A DNA stretch of 10,970 bases from Methanobacteriota archaeon (lineage in GTDB: Archaea; Thermoplasmatota; Poseidoniia; Poseidoniales; Poseidoniaceae): positions 1-10,970 of the forward strand of contig PAMN02000035.1 of the NCBI GenBank assembly GCA_002707335.2, written 5' to 3'. Numbering within the stretch: the first letter of the stretch is position 1; every line of letters begins with the position of its first letter. A model generated the notes under the pieces. The model saw only the letters and a list, made by a program, of their open reading frames with translations, searched no databases and was not told the DNA's origin. Shown here one piece after another: positions 1-6,694 of this stretch. The position numbers were made by a program, and so were the translations under genes.

Positions 1-686
1 CTAATGAAACTCTAGATTCAGACATGGATGGAGTGGGAGATAATGCTGATGCATTCCCTAATGATGCTAATGAAACTCTAGATTCAGATATGGATGGAGT
101 CGGAGACAATGCTGATGCATTCCCAAATGATTCCAGTGAAACATTGGACTCAGATATGGATGGAGTCGGAGACAACGCTGATGTATTTCCTAATGATGCA
201 AATGAAACACTAGACTCAGACATGGACGGCGTAGGCGATAATGCTGACGCATTCCCTAATGATGCATCCGAAACAATGGACTCTGATGGGGATGGCGTAG
301 GAGATAATGCACAAGCACTAGCAGAAGCCGAATCGAAAGAAGATTCTGACGACACTATGTTAATCATAGGAATAGTATCAGGGATAATTGTTGTTATTTT
401 GGTTGTTGTTTTCTTCTTGAAAAAAGACAAAAATGCACCACTAAATGAATTAGATAATTCAAAGGATTACACTCAAAATTTGAATACATTTACTGCAAAC
501 CCATACCAAAACACGGACCAAACGATGCATCAACAGATTGCTCCCACAAATGTGTTACCTGCTCAACCTGTAGTTAGCGCTCCGAGCGTAATTCAACAAT
601 GGACTGATGCATCAGGACACACCTGGAGACAAATGAGTGATGGTTCTACTGAATGGTGGAATGGTACTGATTGGCAAAAAGCCTGA
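1..686 (+). CDS. TSP3-repeat membrane-anchored surface protein, 3' end only
   Basis: The reading frame is already open at position 3 and ends with TGA at 684-686, so this is the C-terminal part (about 227 residues) of a longer protein whose start lies outside the window. The visible part begins with tandem 22-residue Asp-rich repeats of the form DxDxDGxGDxxDxFPxD, the thrombospondin type 3 calcium-binding pattern. An acidic spacer follows, then a single hydrophobic helix encoded at about 356-420 (LIIGIVSGIIVVILVVVFFL) followed by KKDK, which by the positive-inside rule puts the tail in the cytoplasm. The tail is Gln/Asn/Thr-rich and ends in a compact Trp-rich module (W-x9-W-x9-WWNGTDW) resembling short DUF2510/WW-like modules. 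I infer a calcium-binding cell-surface protein anchored near its C-terminus. Its 3' end meets the convergent acyl-CoA dehydrogenase with one base between. The family-level call is good; the specific role is unknown. Confidence 0.85.
   Translation, partial: NETLDSDMDGVGDNADAFPNDANETLDSDMDGVGDNADAFPNDSSETLDSDMDGVGDNADVFPNDANETLDSDMDGVGDNADAFPNDASETMDSDGDGVGDNAQALAEAESKEDSDDTMLIIGIVSGIIVVILVVVFFLKKDKNAPLNELDNSKDYTQNLNTFTANPYQNTDQTMHQQIAPTNVLPAQPVVSAPSVIQQWTDASGHTWRQMSDGSTEWWNGTDWQKA
15..320 (+). repeat. Tandem 66-bp units encoding TSP3 calcium-binding repeats
   Basis: Four full 66-bp units begin at 15, 81, 147 and 213, with a fifth, degenerate unit from 279; the tail of an earlier unit is at 1-14. 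Each encodes 22 residues beginning DSDMDGVGDNAD and ending in an NET- or SET-like tripeptide plus Leu or Met. Units differ mainly at third codon positions (GTG/GTC/GTA for the same Val, GAT/GAC for Asp), while the Asp and Gly residues expected to bind calcium do not change. The array runs off the left edge, so the total copy number is unknown. Confidence 0.9.
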
Positions 687-687
687 A

Positions 688-1875
688 TCATTCGCTCCAA
701 CCAATGAGGTCTCGAGTTATATTTTTTTGATGAGATTCAATCGTACCGCCGCCGATTTCGAGGAGCTTAGAGTCTCTCCACAGTCTTTCAACTGTGTATT
801 CAGCGACATATCCGAAACCTCCCATAACTTGAATTGCAGCATCTGCAATTTCTTTTGCAGCGGTTGTTGCGAATAACTTTACACCGTCACTATCCAATCT
901 TTGCCCAGATTTTCCTAATTGCATATTATTTGCAGTATCATAGATGTAAGAACGCATGGCTCTATACTTTGCATATGATTCTCCAATGTATCTTTGGATT
1001 TGCCCAAATTTTCTGATAGGTTTGCCGAATGCTTCTCTGTCAGAAGCATATTTATTCATCTCTTCCAAGGATCTTCGAGCAATTCCAAGAGACATCGCCG
1101 CTAAGGTCAATCTTTCAATTTCTAAATTTCTCATCATGTGAATCATAGATTCACCTATTCCTCCGACGAGGTTTTCTTTGGGTACAATACAATCCTCAAA
1201 AACTAGTTCTGCGGTGTTCGAACCCCTCATTCCGGTTTTGTCCATAATTTTCTGTCCAACAGTATATCCTGACATTCCATTTTCAACCAAGAATGTTGAA
1301 ATTTGTGCCCTCCCTCTATCGTCAGTACCTGTCTTAGCATAAACCCAAACAATATCAGCAGGTGTTCCTTCATCATCTAAACAACCATTTGTTATCCACA
1401 TCTTTCGACCATTTAGAATCCAATTTCCATCTGCATTTTGTTGCGCAGTGGTGGAGATTCCCAAAACATCAGTTCCAGCATCAGGTTCACTCATAGCCAT
1501 TGCAGCAATCCATTCTCCTGAACAAACCTTAGGCATAATTCGCTCTTTTTGCTCAACATTGCCATTGAATTCTAAGTTGTTCACAAATAACATTGAATGG
1601 GCTAAATAAGCAAGAGCGAAACCAGGGTCACTGGCTGATAGTTCTTCATGAACTATTACAGCAGCTATAGCATCTAATCCTGCGCCACCGTATTCTTCAC
1701 TTGCTGTGATACCTAAAAGACCCATATCACCCATAGATTTGAGCAATTCAATATTAAATCGCTCATGCTTATCATGATCGTGTGCTTGTGGCTCGACTGA
1801 CTCATCAACAAAGTCCCTAACCATAGCACGTAGCATTACAGATTCTTCAGTCGGATTCGCAATATCCATGTCCAT
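688..1875 (-). CDS. Acyl-CoA dehydrogenase, isovaleryl-CoA dehydrogenase-like
   Basis: A 395-residue protein of normal length for FAD-dependent acyl-CoA dehydrogenases, which oxidise an acyl-CoA to the 2,3-enoyl-CoA and pass electrons to ETF in the cytoplasm. Domain order is standard: N-terminal helices (about 1-125), a beta domain with signature 1 (AMSEPDAGTD, 126-135) and the flavin-contacting WITNG (160-164), then the C-terminal helical domain with signature 2 (MGGFGY, 351-356, through RLWRD, 364-368). The usual Glu of the MCAD-type YEGT motif is missing: the segment reads EIGGGT (373-378). A Glu instead sits in LEIERLTLA (E254), where isovaleryl-CoA and long-chain dehydrogenases carry their catalytic base. 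I therefore infer a branched-chain or IVD-type substrate, possibly in leucine catabolism, though the substrate cannot be fixed by eye. The start at 1875 is followed by another in-frame ATG at 1869; neither has a clear Shine-Dalgarno motif. No ETF or hydratase genes adjoin it. Confidence 0.95.
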   Translation of the reverse strand: MDMDIANPTEESVMLRAMVRDFVDESVEPQAHDHDKHERFNIELLKSMGDMGLLGITASEEYGGAGLDAIAAVIVHEELSASDPGFALAYLAHSMLFVNNLEFNGNVEQKERIMPKVCSGEWIAAMAMSEPDAGTDVLGISTTAQQNADGNWILNGRKMWITNGCLDDEGTPADIVWVYAKTGTDDRGRAQISTFLVENGMSGYTVGQKIMDKTGMRGSNTAELVFEDCIVPKENLVGGIGESMIHMMRNLEIERLTLAAMSLGIARRSLEEMNKYASDREAFGKPIRKFGQIQRYIGESYAKYRAMRSYIYDTANNMQLGKSGQRLDSDGVKLFATTAAKEIADAAIQVMGGFGYVAEYTVERLWRDSKLLEIGGGTIESHQKNITRDLIGWSE

Positions 1876-1916
1876 ACCAACTACCCCGATGAGGTAGAGT
1901 TTTTTTGTCTTAGGAT

Positions 1917-2330
1917 TTATCGAGCAATTTTTCTTGCTCGTTTTCGAGGCATATTTTCATGACCAATTGAAGGTCTAGATTGTGCCCTCTTGATTGCTTT
2001 TCGAACCTTTATTTTTCTCTCATTCTTAGCAATTTTTCTTGCTCTTTTTCCAACATGTCGAAGATGGCCTTTTTTGACTCTTGGTTCTGCAGGCAATCTA
2101 TTGTCAATTCCAGCTCTGGCTAAGACATCTTCTGCCATTCCTCGAGGAGTTACTGCCTTTGCTTCTTCAACAATTCTAGATGCCAAATGATGTAATGATT
2201 CTTGTTGAGAGATTTGTGGAATATTTGTTAATTCAACTGCAACATGTTGTTGAATCTCCAATTGCTCTTCCATCAATGAAACTAGAAAATTAGTAGTTAG
2301 GTCGACTTGCTTTCGCTCACCCATATGCAT
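1917..2330 (-). CDS. Unrecognised small protein with a basic C-terminal tail
   Basis: A 137-residue protein that I do not recognise. The N-terminal two thirds (about 10-80) look helical and of ordinary composition, ending in a small loop around TPRGMAEDVLARAG. From about residue 85 to the end, 22 of 53 residues are Lys or Arg. The octapeptide KRARKIAK (95-102) recurs as KRARKIAR at the very C-terminus (130-137). Such a tail suggests contact with nucleic acid or ribosome, which is inference only. The gene lies between tRNA-His and the acyl-CoA dehydrogenase on the same strand, 41 bases upstream of the latter, so co-transcription is possible. Two in-frame ATGs (2330 and 2324) are both possible starts; a GGATGGG stretch precedes them but is not a convincing Shine-Dalgarno motif. 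Codon use matches its neighbours, and no other long frame competes on this strand, which supports it as a real gene. Confidence 0.75.
   Translation of the reverse strand: MHMGERKQVDLTTNFLVSLMEEQLEIQQHVAVELTNIPQISQQESLHHLASRIVEEAKAVTPRGMAEDVLARAGIDNRLPAEPRVKKGHLRHVGKRARKIAKNERKIKVRKAIKRAQSRPSIGHENMPRKRARKIAR
1921..1940 (-). repeat. 7-bp inverted repeat overlapping the gene end
   Basis: CGAGCAA and TTGCTCG form a perfect 7-bp stem around a 6-base loop, immediately before the TAA stop (1917-1919) of the basic-tail gene. The core 17 bases (1923-1939) recur exactly at 2028-2044, where only a 5-bp stem is possible. The two copies encode the repeated ARKIA peptide. No U-run follows on the minus strand, so this is not a classical terminator. 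It may be only a by-product of the repeated codons. Confidence 0.5.
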
Positions 2331-2416
2331 CCCATCCGATAGTTAGGTGCGCTGACGCAGTTATGAACTTTCGGCAAAAGATAAGTTGGAAAATATCGAT
2401 TTATTGACCAGTTGAG

Positions 2417-2421
2417 AAAAA
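2417..2421 (-). terminator. Possible oligo-T terminator after tRNA-His
   Basis: On the minus strand a run of five T lies six bases beyond the CCA end of the tRNA. Archaeal RNA polymerase commonly stops at short U-runs without a hairpin, so this is a reasonable end for the tRNA transcript. The run is short, and read-through into the basic-tail gene cannot be excluded. Confidence 0.35.
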
Positions 2422-2427
2422 TCGTAA

Positions 2428-2503
2428 TGGGGCCGTGACCGGGAATCGAACCCGGGCTGGCAGGACCACAACCTACCGTGCTAACCGCTACACCATCACA
2501 GCC
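2428..2503 (-). tRNA. tRNA-His (anticodon GUG)
   Basis: Read on the minus strand, the sequence folds into a complete cloverleaf. The 7-bp acceptor stem (GCUGUGA with UCACGGC) has one U-G pair. The D stem is GUG/CAC. The anticodon stem GUAGG/CCUGC has one U-G pair and the loop is UUGUGGU with anticodon GUG at 34-36. A 4-base variable loop leads to a 5-bp T stem CCGGG/CCCGG with loop UUCGAUU. The extra G at 2503 (G-1) faces C73 at 2431, the identity pair of bacterial and archaeal histidine tRNAs. CCA is encoded at 2430-2428. No intron is present. It is followed by the basic-tail gene on the same strand and is divergent from the surface-protein gene at 2608. Confidence 0.97.
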
Positions 2504-2530
2504 ATCGGTTGTTCCGCCCACCGTGAGGCC

Positions 2531-2538
2531 ATATTTAT
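2531..2538 (-). promoter_or_regulatory. Candidate TATA box for tRNA-His
   Basis: On the minus strand ATAAATAT lies with its centre about 32 bases upstream of the first tRNA base. This fits the archaeal TATA-to-start distance of roughly 25-27 bases if the primary transcript begins a few bases before the tRNA. There is no obvious purine-rich BRE next to it. The call rests on position and composition only. Confidence 0.4.
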
Positions 2539-2560
2539 CACATTCCGTCATAAAATGTGA
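2538..2560. promoter_or_regulatory. Inverted repeat between divergent promoters, possible operator
   Basis: TCACATT (2538-2544) and AATGTGA (2554-2560) are a perfect 7-bp inverted repeat with a 9-base spacer. The half-site centres are 16 bases apart, a spacing that could suit a dimeric regulator. It lies between the candidate TATA box of tRNA-His (2531-2538) and that of the surface-protein gene (2561-2567). No matching regulator gene is in the window, so an operator role is inference. Confidence 0.35.
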
Positions 2561-2607
2561 CATATTACACCGTTCTATTGAAGGTGTGTTGCGGCTGAGG
2601 AGTGGTT
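2561..2607 (+). promoter_or_regulatory. Candidate promoter and Shine-Dalgarno of the surface-protein gene
   Basis: CATATTA at 2561-2567 is the best TATA-like element. A start site about 26 bases downstream would fall near 2590 and leave a leader of roughly 18 bases. That leader holds GAGG (2597-2600) seven bases before ATG 2608. The GTG at 2602, also in frame, would leave only one base between GAGG and the start codon, so ATG 2608 is preferred. Confidence 0.45.
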
Positions 2608-4974
2608 ATGAGGCACTTGGTTGCGTTACTTCTGATTGCTACATTAGCATCTCCAATAGCGTTAGTTGATGCAAGAAGTGTTCATTCAACATCTGACGAA
2701 TATATGTTCCCACAAGGAGATATGAGCTCACCCGAAGACTGGGAAATAAAGGAACATCTTGCATTTACACAAGAGAATAAAGCTGAAGATGGAGAGTATG
2801 TATTCGGAATGGTTGCAGATAATAGAATGACATTAGGAGTCAATCTTCCTGAACACAAAGACGACCAAATGCTCTGGTCAACCTCAACTGCTACAGACTC
2901 TAATGCATCAATTGGATATCCAGATGGCGCATACACATTTTCATCGGGTCCAGACATAATTGTTGGCGGTTTTAACGTCGGGAGCATTTCTTCTAATGAT
3001 ATCACAAAAGTTGAACTGGTTGTGCATTTTAACGTACCAGATATGTTAACACAAGATAAAGTAAGGATTTCAGTGGTTGATAGTGGCGTGCATGATCTAG
3101 TCAAAACCTGGAGTAATACTCAGTCTGGCCTTTATTATATGTCAAATGGTTGGAGCATGGAATTAACTGGCTATGAAAATTTAACTTGGCTTGCAATATC
3201 AAATCTTGAAATCAAACTAGATTACGTCTCTAACGGAGGAACCGATGATAGCCAACTTCAAGTTGATGCTGTAGGAATAAATGTGGAAATGAAAACACCC
3301 TGGTATGGTGCAGAAAGAGTTACTGCAACATCCTCCAATTCATTCAATAATTGGCCAATTATTGATTTTGACAAAACAAAGGGCGATTTTACATCATTGT
3401 CAATTGCGCCTTGCGGACTCGATGCAACTGATGGTGAATGGACTACTGAAGTAGTAGAATTACCGCCTGAGCAAGATTGGGGAAGGATTCATGTAGATTT
3501 TGAAACCGATCAAAACGGCAGCATAGAGATAGAGTATCTAGACAATTTAGGCTCATGGCAATCGATAGATGAGGGGACGATTCCTAATACTAATTCAGAT
3601 ACACAATTTAGGTTTAGAATACTAGATTCATGTTTAACTAGAGCATGGATTGATATCAATGACCCACACATATTAGTGACAGGTAGTATATCAGGAGATA
3701 TTTCTGCTATGAATACAACAACTACTCGGTGGACTGTCGTTGCCAATGGAATCACAGTGGACAATTTCAACGGAACTATTCTTGGAAATTTTGCTCATCA
3801 AATACCAATTGGTAAAGTAATAGACAAATCAGATACTGAATTGGAAATCAAAATTAAATCATGGTATAATTGGGAAAATGATGGTTCTGCAGCAGACGTA
3901 AATTTAGTAATTAACAGCATTGAAGTCATTGGAGCTTATTCTATAGAATACGACGAAGACCCGCAATGTCAATTGATAGGGTCGCATGATTTAACAGAAG
4001 ATGGAGGCGGATTAATACTGCCTTTCCTAACAAGATGTTCCGATGATAGAACAAATACTGAGAATCTGATAGTAGAATTTGAAAATTCGAATCCTAATGT
4101 TGTAGAAGTAGATTTAACTGAAGGACAGGTTAGAATTCGTTTAGTTCCAGAAGCATCTGGAGCTGCTGAGATAACTACCACTGTTACAGATAGTGCTGGA
4201 AACACGCACAGGGAAGTATCAACAATCAATGTCGCCAACGTAGACGACTCGCCTGTATTGCGACAATTCCCTGGAACTATACCGGTAGAGCATGGATATA
4301 ACCATCAGATTAATTTCACGTTATCTGATGTAGACACTCCATCATCTGATTTAACTGTCTATACAAATCGATCATGGGCAACTGTTGACATGCAACAGAG
4401 AGTCATCACCGTAAATGCACCAGTTCCAGGTTTCACCTCTGTCCAAGTCACTGCATGCGACTTAACAGATTGTGTTGAGCGAGTTTTATATTTAGAAGTC
4501 AGAGCGCTGGCTGAGTTATTTATAGAAGAAATTCGTATTCCTGAAAACATTCGGGAAGGAGATTTATTCGACGTTAAAGTATATGTCAGAAATTCTGGAC
4601 AAGTATCAGCTATGATGGTTTCAGTAAGATGTACGGCCGATGCTCAAACATTTGGAACTGGCGTCATACAAGTTCTAGAACCTGGTCAGATGGGTTCGAT
4701 TATTTGCAGTATGAAAGCACCTACCAACGACAACAGCCTAATCATAGAGGCAGTAGTTGACAAAGGTACATCGATTGACGAAGTTGATGAATTCAATAAT
4801 GTAGCATCTAAAATAATTGGTATAGGTAAAGCTGTCGAGGATAAAACATCTAGTGATGGCAATAGTTTTGGCATTGGAGAAGATTCAACTTTAGTGATTT
4901 CAATTGTGTTCATTGTCATACTTATAGGTGCATTCGGACTATTTGCTCCAGCGAAAATAAAGAAAGTCGAATGA
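2608..4974 (+). CDS. Secreted, C-terminally anchored surface protein (cadherin-like and CARDB-like domains)
   Basis: A 788-residue protein taken from ATG 2608, which has GAGG seven bases upstream; GTG 2602 is an in-frame alternative. It opens with a Sec-type signal peptide (MRHLVALLLIATLASPIAL, cleavage probably near VDARS). About 400 residues of beta-rich, Asn/Thr/Asp-rich sequence follow, in which I recognise no family. Then come two Ig/cadherin-like segments: one around the Cys-containing DPQCQL to DSAGNT region (about 453-535), and one beginning VDDSPVL and containing LSDVDTP (about 547-633). After these is a CARDB-like adhesion domain (about 635-735) with VYVRNSGQ and the family-typical DEVDEFNN. 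A single membrane helix (about 762-781) and the tail KIKKVE end the protein, so the bulk is outside the cell. I infer a structural or adhesive envelope protein. The fold calls are by pattern; the binding partner is unknown. Confidence 0.85.
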   Translation: MRHLVALLLIATLASPIALVDARSVHSTSDEYMFPQGDMSSPEDWEIKEHLAFTQENKAEDGEYVFGMVADNRMTLGVNLPEHKDDQMLWSTSTATDSNASIGYPDGAYTFSSGPDIIVGGFNVGSISSNDITKVELVVHFNVPDMLTQDKVRISVVDSGVHDLVKTWSNTQSGLYYMSNGWSMELTGYENLTWLAISNLEIKLDYVSNGGTDDSQLQVDAVGINVEMKTPWYGAERVTATSSNSFNNWPIIDFDKTKGDFTSLSIAPCGLDATDGEWTTEVVELPPEQDWGRIHVDFETDQNGSIEIEYLDNLGSWQSIDEGTIPNTNSDTQFRFRILDSCLTRAWIDINDPHILVTGSISGDISAMNTTTTRWTVVANGITVDNFNGTILGNFAHQIPIGKVIDKSDTELEIKIKSWYNWENDGSAADVNLVINSIEVIGAYSIEYDEDPQCQLIGSHDLTEDGGGLILPFLTRCSDDRTNTENLIVEFENSNPNVVEVDLTEGQVRIRLVPEASGAAEITTTVTDSAGNTHREVSTINVANVDDSPVLRQFPGTIPVEHGYNHQINFTLSDVDTPSSDLTVYTNRSWATVDMQQRVITVNAPVPGFTSVQVTACDLTDCVERVLYLEVRALAELFIEEIRIPENIREGDLFDVKVYVRNSGQVSAMMVSVRCTADAQTFGTGVIQVLEPGQMGSIICSMKAPTNDNSLIIEAVVDKGTSIDEVDEFNNVASKIIGIGKAVEDKTSSDGNSFGIGEDSTLVISIVFIVILIGAFGLFAPAKIKKVE

Positions 4975-5177
4975 TAGGTGTTTGTAAGCACCGTTTGTCG
5001 GATAATCACAAAAACCGGGTTAAACTTCATATGCTGAAGTATTCAGAATCCGTTACTTCGAATGGGCTGTGGGGGCTCTTCACCATTGGTGACGAAGTCG
5101 GTGTGGAACACATGAGTGAATTGAAAATAAGAATTGAAACTGATGAATATATTTACGAAGAATACGTGGAAGCTTGA
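4971..5177 (+). CDS. Doubtful small ORF after the surface-protein gene
   Basis: An open frame of up to 68 codons whose first ATG overlaps the stop of the upstream gene (ATGA at 4971-4974), ending six bases before the convergent Cbf5 gene. The first half has unconvincing codon use and composition. The last 21 codons, from an internal ATG at 5112 preceded by GGTG at nine bases, read like a real acidic peptide (SELKIRIETDEYIYEEYVEA). Either the true product is very short or the stretch is non-coding 3' region. I recognise no family. I list it because the 209-base gap otherwise holds no gene. Confidence 0.22.
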   Translation: MIGVCKHRLSDNHKNRVKLHMLKYSESVTSNGLWGLFTIGDEVGVEHMSELKIRIETDEYIYEEYVEA

Positions 5178-5183
5178 TGGAAT

Positions 5184-6140
5184 CTATTTCTTCCATGAAC
5201 GAGGATAAGTATCCTCTTTCATTATAACGCAATTTGGTTTAGCGACCTCACCCTGCGTCATTGTAGGTATTACTTTACTAGATTGTGAAAGATTAGCAAT
5301 AGCCACTGCTTCACCTTTGATAGTCACTAAAACTACTTCGTCACCAGTGTTTAGACCTTCATCAATACTAACCACTCCTGGACGAAGTAAAGGTGCACCA
5401 TGTGAAAGGGCTGCTGCTGCTCCGTCTTTAACGACAATTTTTGGAAGTTCAGATAGTAGTTCTTCAACTGGATGAACGATCTTCAGAATCGCCCGTTGGT
5501 CGTTAGTATTCTTCCACAACCAAATTGCATCTGCTAATTGTTGCATTGTTACAGATTGTAATAAGTCAAATCTGCCAGATTTCGGTCTCCTAAGTTCTTT
5601 CAATTCAACATTTATGTCTAACAATAAACCAAGATCTCTAGCCATTGTCCTGACGTATGTTCCTGCTTCACAATGAATTTCAGTCAACAACAAATTTTCT
5701 TTGTGATCCAATATTTTGAACGTAGATATTTTCCTTGTTCTGACTTGAACTCTAACTGCTGAAATCTCAGGTGGGACATTATACACTTTCCCTGTAAGAT
5801 TTTTCATCGCTGATTCAACATCATCTCTTTCAACTTCTTTAGACAATTTAAACAATGCGATATATGATTTATCGTGAGTTAAAATCTTCCCTGTTAGCCG
5901 CATTGATTTACCTGCTAGCAATGGTAGAACGCCTGTAGCAAACGGGTCAAGAGTGCCGCCATGTCCTAATTTATCTAAATCCAATAAATCTCTAGCCCAA
6001 GCTGCAACCTGATGAGACGAGGGCCCAGGCGCTTTATCCAAAAGTATGAATCCAGATTCGAGAAGCATCTCGATTGTTCTATCATTTGGTGCACAGCCAT
6101 GATTTTCTGAAGATGTTGCTGTATCATCTAAAATTATCAA
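5184..6140 (-). CDS. cbf5: tRNA/rRNA pseudouridine synthase Cbf5 (TruB family)
   Basis: A 318-residue Cbf5/dyskerin-type enzyme. It isomerises uridine to pseudouridine as the catalytic subunit of H/ACA ribonucleoproteins (with Nop10, L7Ae and Gar1) and, in archaea, at U55 of tRNA. The catalytic domain carries GHGGTLDPFATG, with the catalytic Asp at residue 65, followed by the conserved Tyr segment DKSYIALFKL and the RTRKI and EAGTYVRT motifs. A C-terminal PUA domain spans about 230-318 and ends with DTYPRSW, as in archaeal Cbf5. The start is TTG at 6140 in a TTGA overlap with the stop of cmk. The strong GGAGGGGAG seven bases upstream supports it, and the next in-frame ATG would begin at residue 25. 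The residues after the catalytic Asp (FATG) look more like bacterial TruB than the DPKVTG I recall from other archaea. It is the last gene of the DUF106-cmk-cbf5 operon. Confidence 0.93.
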   Translation of the reverse strand: MIILDDTATSSENHGCAPNDRTIEMLLESGFILLDKAPGPSSHQVAAWARDLLDLDKLGHGGTLDPFATGVLPLLAGKSMRLTGKILTHDKSYIALFKLSKEVERDDVESAMKNLTGKVYNVPPEISAVRVQVRTRKISTFKILDHKENLLLTEIHCEAGTYVRTMARDLGLLLDINVELKELRRPKSGRFDLLQSVTMQQLADAIWLWKNTNDQRAILKIVHPVEELLSELPKIVVKDGAAAALSHGAPLLRPGVVSIDEGLNTGDEVVLVTIKGEAVAIANLSQSSKVIPTMTQGEVAKPNCVIMKEDTYPRSWKK

Positions 6141-6694
6141 TTTCTCCCCTCCAATATTTTTAATGCTTCTGATAAAACCTGTTCTACGTTTAATTCAGAT
6201 GCATCTATGACGTGTGTGTATGGTTCTCTATCTTCAGGGACTAACCCATATAACTCCATATATCTTGAATTGTCTAATTCACTTCTTTTGGTGTTTTGAA
6301 TCATTGCATCTTCAATTGAAACACCTTCTCTAATTACTACACGCTCAGCTCGAACAATATCATTAACTTCTAACCACAATCTAACACAATCAATTCCTAA
6401 TTTGTAAGCCCACCATCCGCTGAGGCGGCTCTCCATCACATCAGGACCGTTTTCATCCAGCATATTCTGTTTTAGAATTTCATCAAGAGATTTGTCAACA
6501 GTGAAGTCAGATGAACACAAATCACCAAATTCGGACAAGGACATTTTTCTTTTCACAGCCTCGTCACGAAATATTTGACCGCCATTCAATGAAGTCCACG
6601 AAAAATGATTGGAAATTCCATCAACTAAAGTACTCGTTCCACTACCTGGATGACCTGAAATAGTAATTTTTACCAAGATTTCACCGCCACTCAT
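6137..6694 (-). CDS. cmk: Archaeal-type cytidylate kinase
   Basis: A 185-residue P-loop kinase of the archaeal CMP kinase family, converting CMP or dCMP to the diphosphate with ATP in the cytoplasm. The P-loop is GHPGSGTST (14-22), directly after the first strand KITIS. The family's next motif follows as LNGGQIFRDEA (36-46), and the basic segment RAERVVIREG (115-124) falls in the lid/LID-helix region. The first ATG (6694) overlaps the DUF106 gene by 14 bases and has no Shine-Dalgarno motif. A TTG at 6676 gives a product starting (M)VKITISG, typical of the family, and has GGTG five bases before it, so it may be the true start. The 3' end overlaps cbf5 by four bases, consistent with translational coupling. 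Its position between DUF106 and cbf5 is the usual archaeal order. Confidence 0.9.
   Translation of the reverse strand: MSGGEILVKITISGHPGSGTSTLVDGISNHFSWTSLNGGQIFRDEAVKRKMSLSEFGDLCSSDFTVDKSLDEILKQNMLDENGPDVMESRLSGWWAYKLGIDCVRLWLEVNDIVRAERVVIREGVSIEDAMIQNTKRSELDNSRYMELYGLVPEDREPYTHVIDASELNVEQVLSEALKILEGRN
6144..6152 (-). promoter_or_regulatory. Strong Shine-Dalgarno deciding the TTG start of cbf5
   Basis: GGAGGGGAG on the minus strand, inside the 3' end of cmk, places GGAGG seven bases before the TTG at 6140-6138. It is the strongest Shine-Dalgarno motif I see in the window. It makes the TTG, rather than a downstream ATG, the likely initiation codon. Confidence 0.75.

Noticed and set aside
1881..1897. 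CTACC/GGTAG inverted repeat just before the acyl-CoA dehydrogenase start.
   Set aside because: A 5-bp stem alone in a 41-base gap is not enough to claim an operator.
2297..2563. 88-codon open frame across tRNA-His on the minus strand.
   Set aside because: It reads through the tRNA and overlaps the start of the basic-tail gene; composition is not protein-like.
4972..5037. A C-box-like UGAUAG and a D-box-like CUGA about 60 bases apart after the surface-protein gene, suggesting a C/D guide RNA.
   Set aside because: The C box is imperfect, partly overlaps the stop codon, and no C'/D' pair or terminal stem is visible.
4975..5045. Short hairpins GGTG/CACC (4978-4993) and CTTCA/TGAAG (5026-5040) as a possible terminator.
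   Set aside because: Stems are only 4-5 bp and no U-run follows; such short pairs are expected by chance.
6137..6694. P-loop of cytidylate kinase has Thr (GSGTST) where the canonical Walker A has Lys.
   Set aside because: As I recall, archaeal CMP kinases commonly have GSGTT here, so it is probably normal for the family and not a dead enzyme.
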